Below, one piece after another: positions 7,189-13,459 of a stretch of 13,459 nt of DNA. The position numbers were made by a program, and so were the translations under genes. Every line of letters starts with the position of its first letter. Position 1 is the stretch's first letter. The DNA is taken from positions 1 through 13,459 of the forward strand of contig JBBRNY010000065.1 of the NCBI GenBank assembly GCA_038229915.1, in the 5' to 3' direction. Under the pieces are notes generated by a model. That model was not told the DNA's origin, did no database searches, and saw only the letters and a program-made list of their open reading frames with translations. Source of the stretch: JAFDZW01 sp038229915 (lineage in GTDB: Bacteria; Bacteroidota; Ignavibacteria; Palsa-1295).

Positions 7189-7557
7189 ATGCCGAGCAAA
7201 GAGTCATATTTGATCTTTTTTCTGGTGATCAGTGCCGTACTGATCGCGATGCAGGTGTTCGTCTATTTTAATCTTGCGCGGGTCATCCGACGCGACTTCC
7301 CTCTTCGGGCTCGGAAGTTGCTTCGTATTGCGAAGTGGAGTTTTATTGCGATGAACCTGCCGATCGCATTCCTGTTCTTGCGCCGACAGATACATTACGA
7401 ATTGGCATTGCTGACAAAGCTGATGTTATTTCCATTCACGGTATGGCAAGCATTGATCATCGTCTGGACGCTCATTCTGATTCCGGTAGCGATATATCAT
7501 TTGCTGATAAAGCTCGTTCGTAACCGAGACGGGCATATCAACGTACAGGTTAAATGA
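7189..7557 (+). CDS. Small polytopic membrane protein, probably the detached N-terminal half of a metallophosphoesterase
   Basis: This 122-residue protein is strongly hydrophobic. Segments at about 6-29 and 45-64 are helices, and a long stretch at about 75-108 could be one or two more; basic residues (RVIRRDFPLRARK, LIKLVRNRD) flank them. It has no catalytic motif. In many Bacteroidota/Chlorobi metallophosphoesterases, as I recall them, a similar three- or four-helix segment precedes a twin-arginine-like SRRxFL stretch and the catalytic domain in one chain. The next gene downstream starts with exactly that SRRRFL stretch and catalytic domain, so I infer these are two halves separated by repeat cluster D. 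I chose ATG 7189; an in-frame GTG at 7180 would add three residues. The coding call is good; the family link is inference. Confidence 0.75.
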   Translation: MPSKESYLIFFLVISAVLIAMQVFVYFNLARVIRRDFPLRARKLLRIAKWSFIAMNLPIAFLFLRRQIHYELALLTKLMLFPFTVWQALIIVWTLILIPVAIYHLLIKLVRNRDGHINVQVK

Positions 7558-7565
7558 CACAAACA

Positions 7566-7698
7566 TGTCATTCTGAGGGAGCAAACGTATTTTTGTCGAT
7601 GAGAAGTCATTCCAGCGACCGAAGAATCTCTGGTTAGTACAAGACATCAAGATTGTGCTGTGCTCAGTATGAGATCCTTCGCCGGGCTCAGGATGACA
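7566..7698 (+). repeat. Interspersed repeat unit D1 (complete, long variant)
   Basis: At 133 bp this is the longest copy. Left end TGTCATTCTGAGGGAGCAAA, core AGCGACCGAAGAATCTC, linker TTAGTACAAGACATCAAG, then GAGATCCTTCGCCGGGCTC and AGGATGACA. Extra bases lie in the linker (GTGCTCAGTATG, 7660-7671). It begins eight bases after the stop of the small membrane protein gene. Confidence 0.92.
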
Positions 7699-7728
7699 AT
7701 CTTCAAGTATGTACAAATACTTCTGCAT

Positions 7729-7818
7729 TGTCATTCTGAAGGAGCAGACCGTATTCTTGTCAATGGAATGTCATTCCCGCGACTGAAGAATCTCAGGTTA
7801 GTACAAGACGCCAGGCTT
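7729..7818 (+). repeat. Interspersed repeat unit D2 (truncated at right)
   Basis: The left end TGTCATTCTGAAGGAGCA, core CGCGACTGAAGAATCTC and the start of the linker (AGGTTAGTACAAGACG) are present, but the GATCCTTC...ATGACA half is missing. Homology fades at about 7818, 36 bases before the phosphoesterase start. Spacing from D1 is 163 bp. Confidence 0.88.
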
Positions 7819-7853
7819 ATCGTTAATTTTACCATACAACGTTTAAATACTGA

Positions 7854-8768
7854 ATGACCGAAATTCAAGAGCAGAGCCAAGCGCAGGACCGATCGCCAAT
7901 TCTTTCACGGCGACGGTTTCTCTATAGTAGTATCGTTGGTGTCAGCGCGGTCGCGGTTGCGGGTTGCGTTGGTGGTATTGCTTCGAGAAATAATATCGAG
8001 GTTTCTCGTATCACTCTTGCTATCCCAAACCTTCCGCCAGAGTTTAAGAACACGACGATCACGCTTGCTTGTGATATTCATTCAAGCCCGTATATGACGC
8101 TTGGTGATATGAAGAATATTATGAAGATCATCAACGACCTTCATTCTGATATTATTCTCTTGCCTGGTGATTTTGTCACCAGTCATCTTAACGAACTGCC
8201 TCCGGTGGTCGAAGCGCTTTCCGAACTTCGTGCTCCGATGGGTGTCTTTGCCACGACCGGCAATCACGAGTACTACGTCGGCGCTGATCAGGTGAGCGAA
8301 GGTATTACCAGTGCGGGCATACTGATGCTTCGCAATGATAATTTTGTGCTCCATCGTAATGGTGCAAAGCTCTATATTCTCGGTGTTGATGATATGGATG
8401 CTGAAGATGTCGTGCAATATGTCGATGGCAAATCTGCACCGCATATCGAAGCAACATTCAAAAACGTCCCTTCGAATGCTGCGACCATCCTCATGAACCA
8501 CAAACCTTACCGCTTCGAAGACTATACGAAAACGAATGTTGGTCTAATGCTCTCGGGGCATACACACGGTGGTCAGATCGTACTGGCAAGATTCGGCAAA
8601 ACAGTGATCTGCCCAAGTGCATTCGCTTCAAAGTATATTGAAGGTCTCTATACCGACCCCGCTAACATCAGCAAGACACAAATGTATGTCAGTCGCGGTC
8701 TCGGAACCGTCGCCCTTCCAATGCGCCTAAACTGCCCACCGGAGATCACACAGATCACGTTGGTGTAG
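7854..8768 (+). CDS. Metallophosphoesterase (calcineurin-like, YkuE-type) with twin-arginine-like signal
   Basis: This 304-residue protein is a predicted binuclear metal-dependent phosphoesterase. The full ligand set is visible: Asp74/His76 (CDIHSS), Asp106 (LPGDFV), Asn137/His138 (GNHEYY), His216 (MNHKP), and His236/His238 (GHTHGGQ). The N-terminus carries SRRRFLYSS (18-26), a Tat-like motif, followed by a hydrophobic stretch and VAGC (35-38), which would fit a lipobox, so the catalytic domain should face the periplasm. YkuE-type relatives are membrane-associated phosphoesterases; the substrate here is not predictable. Start is ATG 7854, directly after an in-frame TGA (7851-7853). In related proteins a multi-helix N-terminal region usually precedes the SRRxFL segment; here it seems to be encoded separately at 7189-7557. 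Confidence 0.93.
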   Translation: MTEIQEQSQAQDRSPILSRRRFLYSSIVGVSAVAVAGCVGGIASRNNIEVSRITLAIPNLPPEFKNTTITLACDIHSSPYMTLGDMKNIMKIINDLHSDIILLPGDFVTSHLNELPPVVEALSELRAPMGVFATTGNHEYYVGADQVSEGITSAGILMLRNDNFVLHRNGAKLYILGVDDMDAEDVVQYVDGKSAPHIEATFKNVPSNAATILMNHKPYRFEDYTKTNVGLMLSGHTHGGQIVLARFGKTVICPSAFASKYIEGLYTDPANISKTQMYVSRGLGTVALPMRLNCPPEITQITLV

Positions 8769-8851
8769 CGCAACCCCATTCTCTTCTCAAATCATCCCTT
8801 GTCTATCGTCCAGGCAATTCCATTAGTCATGGTTCCGACAACTTTTATCCG

Positions 8852-8859
8852 TATTTTTG
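8852..8859 (+). promoter_or_regulatory. Bacteroidota-type -7 box (TATTTTTG) upstream of the delta-60 protein gene
   Basis: TATTTTTG matches TAnnTTTG exactly and lies 30 bases before the start codon at 8890, giving a short leader. No clear TTTG -33 element is seen at the expected distance. The rest of the 121-base gap after the phosphoesterase has no other visible feature. Confidence 0.45.
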
Positions 8860-8889
8860 TAACCTACTTCACATCAAACGAAACCCTCT

Positions 8890-11736
8890 ATGAAACAGAT
8901 CATCATATTTCTTCTCTGCGTATTCGCTATGCCGATCGCAGTCTTTGCACAATCAGGGCTTGATCCGTCTTTTGGTAATGGCGGAATTGCCATTAACGAG
9001 ATCGGAGGACCGGCACGGTTCTACCCTATAGCAAAAGCCGTTGTACTTCAACCTGATGGGAAATCTATCGCGGGATGTCTATCCCCTGACTCAGCTCATC
9101 TGGGCCGGTTTGGTATTGCTCGTTTCAATACGAATGGTACACCGGATAGTTCGTTCGGTGTGAACGGATTTGTAGAAATTACATTTCCGATTACTGTTTC
9201 TACAGCGCCGCTTTCTCCCAACCCAACAGGAGTAACATTATTGCGTTTAGAGACAGATGGGAAGATCAATGCCATCGGAACGATGATCGATGGTAATCAT
9301 TATGATCTTGAAATTGCGCGTTTAAACTCGAATGGCTCGCTTGATCCGACTTTTGGAACGGGTGGTATAGTAACAACTCCTCTTGATTCGGGTTTTGCCC
9401 CCGTTTACTCATATCTTCAACCTGATGGTAAGATCCTTTTCCTCAATCAGACATTGTCAGGGGCGACAACATGGGGCATTCTTCGGTTCAATGCAAATGG
9501 AACAGCCGACCCTACTTTTGGAACGGGCGGTAGTGCTCTTTTTCCTCGAAAGACATTATTCATCCCTGTTTCACTTACCCATCAATCCGATGGCAAGATC
9601 ATCGTTGTTGGTGAAGATACAATAGGCTCAGGTTTGTTTGCCACTGCCTTTGCTGCAATGAGAGTTGGAGCAGACGGAACACTCGATCCTGCTTTCGGAG
9701 TGAAGGGCGAGATGAAAAAATATATTGATCATCCCGGAAATAAACTAGGGGAAAGTGGCAAATTCGTGTCTATTCAAACAACCGGTAAAATTATTATTGC
9801 TGGAGTGGTACGATATGGTTTTGATAACATTTCTGATGGTATAGACCAATCAGCGGCAATCAGTCTTAACTCTGATGGAACAATTAATTCTTCTTTTGGT
9901 ACGGGTGGGACATTTTTATTTGTAAGGGATTCTAGTTCACCTAGTGGGTTGATATTACAACCAGATGACAAAATTGTTCTCATAGGACCTTATAAAACTT
10001 TCCAGTCGGTATCAGAATATTTATTTTGTGAGAGACTGACACCAGGTGGTCAATCAGATAATAGTTTTAATGATAACGGTATATTCATAACAAACGTCAG
10101 AAATAGTAAGTTATCAGTTACAAAAGGAATAACAGCGAATGCGCTTGTATTTCAAAAAGATGGAAGTCTCATTGTCGCCGGAACATCTCGATCGGCGTTT
10201 AGTCTTTTTCGAATAACTCCTTCAGGTTTGCTCGATAAAACATTTTTATATGATGGTCTTTCTTTAGGAGTCTTCGCTCCGACCGGTAGTGCCGTCGCCT
10301 CTTCCGTCGTCCAAGCTGATGGCAAGTTAGTTGTTGGAGGAAGCATTTCGGGTTCGACAAAAGATTTCGCGCTTATGCGTTACACTCTTGATGGCGTTCC
10401 GGATAAGAGTTTCGGGATTGACGGTGTGGTCACTACTGATTTTAACTTTAGTGAGGATAATCTCTCGACCGTTCTGCTTCAGCCCGATGGAAAGATCATT
10501 GCTGTCGGAATAAGTACATTTGCTGATAGTAGTACTTTCTCTGTTTTGTCACGATATTTGCCCAGCGGTACATTAGATAATACTTTTGGTATCGGTGGCA
10601 AAGTAATACGAAGCTTTTCTACGCCTTATTACGCAAAGAACTATGCAGCGCTTGATAAAAATGGGAAGATCCTTGTCGGGTGCTATACTTTCCTTGGCGG
10701 TACTCAAAATTTTGCTCTCGACAGATATAATTCCGACGGATCGGCAGATAATTCTTTTGGTGTATCCGGTCAAGTCCTCACAGATTTTGGGGGAGCCACT
10801 ATTGCGAGTGCAATCGCCATTCAGCCGGATGGAAAAATTCTCGCAGGGATACATTCACAAACAGGCGCGATCAATATTATTATGGTACGCTATGATACTG
10901 AAGGTAATCTCGACCCGTTATTCGGAACAGACGGCAAAGTATTCGGCACCGGAGGCGGAGCCATCCGTATTGCATTGCAACCTGATGGAAAAATACTTGC
11001 TCTGACTACCGATGGCATCACGCGTTTCAATGCCACTGGCACACTGGATATTTCTTATGGTACCAACGGTTCTGCAAAAGACACTGCCTCAGGAAATGAA
11101 TCAATTGTTTCTTTTATCAGACTTGAGGATGGGAGAATACTTGCCACTGCAAGCAGAATAGCCTATGCTAGTCAAAATGGTGGTACAGCTTATATCGGAA
11201 CATGTGTGGTGCTCCGTTTTAGGGCTGATGGGAAACTTGATCCGACATTCGGAACAGACGGCAGAATATTGACTCAGGCAGATTCTTCTTGTTATCCAAA
11301 TACAGCATGCCTTGATTCAGTGGGACGCTTCTTAATATCGGGTAACGCATTGCACTTTCTATTTTATAATAGTGTCGGTGGTTTTGACCCCAGTCTCACT
11401 CAACCTGTCTCGAGATTCCTCACCGTTGCCTACTTAAAAACTCCGCCACTTGCTGTTCGCCAGTTCGGTCTTTCGCAACCGATCACTTCTGTCTATCCCG
11501 ATCCGATCCGTGGCAGCACTACTATCGAATACACTCTTACGAAAGAGAGTGACGTTAGTATTGATCTTGTAAACATATCGGGGCAAGTTGTGCAGCATCT
11601 TCTTGTCGCGAAACATCAGTTCATTGGCGAACACCGCGATGAATTGCAAATTGATCCATCACTTTCAACCGGAGCCTATATTGTTCGCGTTACCACATCG
11701 GAAGGAGTTGCGAACGTGAAGGTGATGGTGAAGTGA
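8890..11736 (+). CDS. Large secreted delta-60 repeat protein with T9SS C-terminal sorting domain
   Basis: This 948-residue predicted cell-surface or secreted protein has a signal peptide (1-20, cut in VFA/Q). About 14 tandem units of roughly 55-63 residues follow, to about residue 850. Each has a core like LQPDGKIIAVG, then ARF/RYN.DG.LD.TFG..G, the signature of delta-60 repeats, thought to form beta-propeller-like arrays. Cores are visible at about 54, 121, 176, 231 and 295 and onward; several are degenerate (IQTTGK, LQPDDK, FQKDGS, LDSVGR). Residues 865-948 are the T9SS sorting domain (VYPDPIRGSTTIEYTL, ISGQVVQHL, STGAYIVRVT, terminal VKVMVK). No catalytic motif is seen; binding or structural roles are plausible, but function is unknown. 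It starts at ATG 8890 behind a TAnnTTTG box. Bases 9721-10260 are notably AT-rich compared with the rest. Confidence 0.92.
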   Translation: MKQIIIFLLCVFAMPIAVFAQSGLDPSFGNGGIAINEIGGPARFYPIAKAVVLQPDGKSIAGCLSPDSAHLGRFGIARFNTNGTPDSSFGVNGFVEITFPITVSTAPLSPNPTGVTLLRLETDGKINAIGTMIDGNHYDLEIARLNSNGSLDPTFGTGGIVTTPLDSGFAPVYSYLQPDGKILFLNQTLSGATTWGILRFNANGTADPTFGTGGSALFPRKTLFIPVSLTHQSDGKIIVVGEDTIGSGLFATAFAAMRVGADGTLDPAFGVKGEMKKYIDHPGNKLGESGKFVSIQTTGKIIIAGVVRYGFDNISDGIDQSAAISLNSDGTINSSFGTGGTFLFVRDSSSPSGLILQPDDKIVLIGPYKTFQSVSEYLFCERLTPGGQSDNSFNDNGIFITNVRNSKLSVTKGITANALVFQKDGSLIVAGTSRSAFSLFRITPSGLLDKTFLYDGLSLGVFAPTGSAVASSVVQADGKLVVGGSISGSTKDFALMRYTLDGVPDKSFGIDGVVTTDFNFSEDNLSTVLLQPDGKIIAVGISTFADSSTFSVLSRYLPSGTLDNTFGIGGKVIRSFSTPYYAKNYAALDKNGKILVGCYTFLGGTQNFALDRYNSDGSADNSFGVSGQVLTDFGGATIASAIAIQPDGKILAGIHSQTGAINIIMVRYDTEGNLDPLFGTDGKVFGTGGGAIRIALQPDGKILALTTDGITRFNATGTLDISYGTNGSAKDTASGNESIVSFIRLEDGRILATASRIAYASQNGGTAYIGTCVVLRFRADGKLDPTFGTDGRILTQADSSCYPNTACLDSVGRFLISGNALHFLFYNSVGGFDPSLTQPVSRFLTVAYLKTPPLAVRQFGLSQPITSVYPDPIRGSTTIEYTLTKESDVSIDLVNISGQVVQHLLVAKHQFIGEHRDELQIDPSLSTGAYIVRVTTSEGVANVKVMVK

Positions 11737-11744
11737 ACCTAGAC

Positions 11745-11780
11745 AGGCAATACTGGGTGGGGTGAACATACCGATTGCCT
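11745..11780 (+). terminator. Possible weak terminator hairpin after the delta-60 gene
   Basis: AGGCAAT (11745-11751) and ATTGCCT (11774-11780) are a perfect 7-bp inverted repeat eight bases past the stop codon. Inside it GGTG...TACC can form a second short stem. No T tract follows, so intrinsic termination is doubtful. Confidence 0.35.
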
Positions 11781-12066
11781 CACCGCAAAAATGTTACCCA
11801 ACAAAGTGTTTTTAAAATCGTAGCGGCGTATTTCCGTTCTCAACGTTGAACAAACAAAATATACATCCCCTGCCTTATGAAAAAACAAGGTGTTGGATGA
11901 AGGAATAGATTCAACAATTTTTAATACGCTAAAGCCAAACTTAATTATAGGTTTACAGAATTTGTATCTCCACTACAGTAATATCTGACCACTCTTTAAT
12001 CAACTCTACTTTTGTCAAAAATAAACCATTTACCTTGTCTTGCCCTTAAATAATAATCCAATTCCG

Positions 12067-12074
12067 TATATTTG
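12067..12074 (+). promoter_or_regulatory. Bacteroidota-type -7 box (TATATTTG) upstream of rnhA
   Basis: TATATTTG fits TAnnTTTG exactly, 46 bases before the rnhA start. A CTTG at 12039-12042 could be a -33 element, but the 24-base gap is longer than I would expect. Confidence 0.45.
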
Positions 12075-12120
12075 TACTTCAATACTGTTGCGTATCCACT
12101 CACAAAGTAATAACTGATCA

Positions 12121-12606
12121 ATGCCTGAGGCTATTGCCCGTCACAATGTTACGATCTATACAGACGGCGCCTGCTCGGGTAATCCGGGTCCGGGTGGCTA
12201 TGGTATTATTCTGATCGGCGAACAAGGTCATCGCAAAGAGCTTTCGCAAGGCTATAAGCGCACCACCAACAATCGGATGGAGTTGCTTGGGGTGATTGCC
12301 GCTCTCGAATCGCTCAAAGTGCCGTGCAACGTGAAGATCTATACCGATTCACAATATATCGTCAAAGCCATTCAAGAAGGTTGGCTGAATAATTGGGTCA
12401 AGAAAAACTGGCGCAAAGCCGATAAGCAACCGGTGATGAACAAAGACCTATGGCAGCGTATGCTGGTGTTGCTCGAAAAGAATACCGTCACCTTTCATTG
12501 GACCAAAGGTCATGCCGGCGATCCGTTGAACGAGCGTTGTGATGAACTTGCCGTTAATGCCATTCGCGAAAGTGATCTTCTCGAAGATGAGGGTTACAAC
12601 GGATGA
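12121..12606 (+). CDS. rnhA: Ribonuclease HI
   Basis: RNase HI cuts the RNA strand of RNA-DNA hybrids (R-loops, primer remnants) in the cytoplasm. The protein has 161 residues, close to the bacterial norm of about 155. All catalytic residues are present: Asp15 (YTDGACSGNPGPGG), Glu54 (NNRMEL), Asp76 (YTDSQY), His131 (KGHAGDPLNE) and Asp141 (RCDELA). The basic handle segment is visible at about 86-104 (GWLNNWVKKNWRKADKQP), as in E. coli RNase HI. It starts at ATG 12121 downstream of a TAnnTTTG box. Its stop overlaps the next start as ATGA, so it is probably co-transcribed and translationally coupled with the penicillin acylase family gene. Confidence 0.97.
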   Translation: MPEAIARHNVTIYTDGACSGNPGPGGYGIILIGEQGHRKELSQGYKRTTNNRMELLGVIAALESLKVPCNVKIYTDSQYIVKAIQEGWLNNWVKKNWRKADKQPVMNKDLWQRMLVLLEKNTVTFHWTKGHAGDPLNERCDELAVNAIRESDLLEDEGYNG

Positions 12607-13459
12607 TCATTCGATTTGTGTTTGGGCTGATCTTTCTGGTTCTGCTGATCGTCGGCTGTACTTACCTCTTTGGTCTGCAAGGTATCGATCGTTCGCTACC
12701 GCAATATGAAGGCGAAGCCATCGTGCAATTCGCGAAGCATCCGGTCACGATCTACCGAGATAGCTTTGCACTCGCTCATATATATGGCGAGACCGATGCC
12801 GATGCGTATTATGCACTCGGATATACTCACGGACAAGAACGATTATTTCAAATGGATCTCAGCCGCCGCTTCGGTAGCGGCAAACTCTCGGAGATCATCG
12901 GCGAGAAGGGTGTGATGCTCGATAGGTGGGCACGGACGATCGGGTTTAATCGAATCGCTACGGCAATGTGGAATGCCGCAACACCCGAAACCCGCTCGTT
13001 TCTTGCGTCATACGCTAACGGTGTGAATGATTATATTTCATCCCATCGCGGAAAGATGGGTTTCGAGTTCGATGCTCTGCATTACGAACCCGAATACTGG
13101 AAACCAACCGATTGTATGATCATCGGCAGATTGATGTCATGGGAAATGAATTTCGCATTTTGGAATGATGCCGCTTTTGCTGATATTTCGGGGCATATTG
13201 ATTCGCAGCATCTCGCGTCACTTTTTCCAGGCTATCCGGCAAACTCGCCGACTATACTTGGCGATCAAACAGGTATCGCGCATCCAATTGAAATAAAGCA
13301 CGTCGTAGATACAACCAGAGCAAAGGCCACGGCGATGTTGTTTGAATCGGTCTTTCGTTTGGTTAATGATTCTATCGGTTCGCTTTTCGCATCATCAAGT
13401 GCGGGCGGTGGTTCGAATTGTGTCGCACTCGGCGCCCGAAAGACCACGACGGGTTCGGC
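12603..13459 (+). CDS. Penicillin acylase family protein (Ntn hydrolase), 5' part, runs off the right edge
   Basis: 285 complete codons are visible and the frame is open to the window end; the family is normally about 750-800 residues. It starts at ATG 12603, overlapping the rnhA stop by four bases. Residues 1-24 are a hydrophobic export signal or anchor; IVGC (16-19) also fits a lipobox. The alpha-chain region shows VTIYRDSFALAHIYGETDADAYYALGY-type sequence (about 48-74), then THGQERLFQMDLSRRFGSG (75-93). Gly270-Ser271-Asn272 in AGGGSNCVAL matches the autoproteolytic site, with Ser271 as the expected nucleophile of the beta chain. Such enzymes are periplasmic amidases acting on beta-lactams, acyl-homoserine lactones or other amides; the substrate cannot be assigned. 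The beta chain is outside the window. Confidence 0.92.
   Translation, partial: MIIRFVFGLIFLVLLIVGCTYLFGLQGIDRSLPQYEGEAIVQFAKHPVTIYRDSFALAHIYGETDADAYYALGYTHGQERLFQMDLSRRFGSGKLSEIIGEKGVMLDRWARTIGFNRIATAMWNAATPETRSFLASYANGVNDYISSHRGKMGFEFDALHYEPEYWKPTDCMIIGRLMSWEMNFAFWNDAAFADISGHIDSQHLASLFPGYPANSPTILGDQTGIAHPIEIKHVVDTTRAKATAMLFESVFRLVNDSIGSLFASSSAGGGSNCVALGARKTTTGS

Larger units (their letters stand above)
11737..12120. other. 384-base AT-rich intergenic region before rnhA
   Basis: I see no gene, tRNA or copy of the interspersed repeat. It holds a hairpin just after the delta-60 gene and a TAnnTTTG box before rnhA, both listed separately. Between about 11860 and 12060 it is AT-rich sequence without recognisable structure. 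Confidence 0.6.

Noticed and set aside
8082..8501. 139-codon frame antisense to the metallophosphoesterase
   Set aside because: It overlaps the conserved GNHE and MNHKP-containing region; no domain or start support.

Overview
The window reads as chromosome of a Bacteroidota/Chlorobiota-type bacterium (FCB group; an Ignavibacteria- or Kapabacteria-like lineage would fit, but this is inference). Pointers: two large secreted proteins end in type IX secretion (T9SS) C-terminal sorting domains, start codons lack Shine-Dalgarno sequences, two intergenic regions carry exact TAnnTTTG boxes (the Bacteroidota -7 element), and the rhomboid has the C-terminal extension typical of Bacteroidota homologues.

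Layout. 59-2925 is a leftward three-gene operon: rhomboid protease, ispG (MEP isoprenoid pathway) and a crotonase-family acyl-CoA enzyme, with gaps of 8 and 36 bases. 3394-5433 is a rightward T9SS cargo with Asp-box (BNR) repeats. 5931-6716 is a leftward membrane-anchored protein with three PASTA domains and a non-ATG start. 7189-8768 holds a small membrane protein and a metallophosphoesterase, which together look like the two halves of one membrane-anchored phosphoesterase. 8890-11736 is a 948-residue T9SS cargo with about 14 delta-60 repeats. 12121-13459 is rnhA overlapping by ATGA the 5' part of a penicillin-acylase-family Ntn hydrolase that runs off the right edge.

The most striking non-genic content is a family of about 125-bp repeats with inverted ends (TGTCATYCTGA...TCAGGATGACA). 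Nine copies (seven complete, two truncated) fill all four gaps between 2926 and 7853. Within clusters most start-to-start distances are exactly 156 bp, and the 30-bp spacer between copies is itself conserved and resembles the central linker inside each copy, so the arrays are alternating inverted half-units. One cluster lies between the two putative halves of the phosphoesterase. These repeats resemble the widespread bacterial 'TCATCCTGAGC...GAAGGATCT' sequences whose translations (ILR.AQD.., CHPEP.EGS) produce spurious proteins.

The genes are mostly housekeeping or cell-surface functions. I see no phage, plasmid, CRISPR, toxin-antitoxin or defence genes, and no rRNA or tRNA. The best candidate for something undescribed is the repeat family and its apparent splitting of the phosphoesterase gene.
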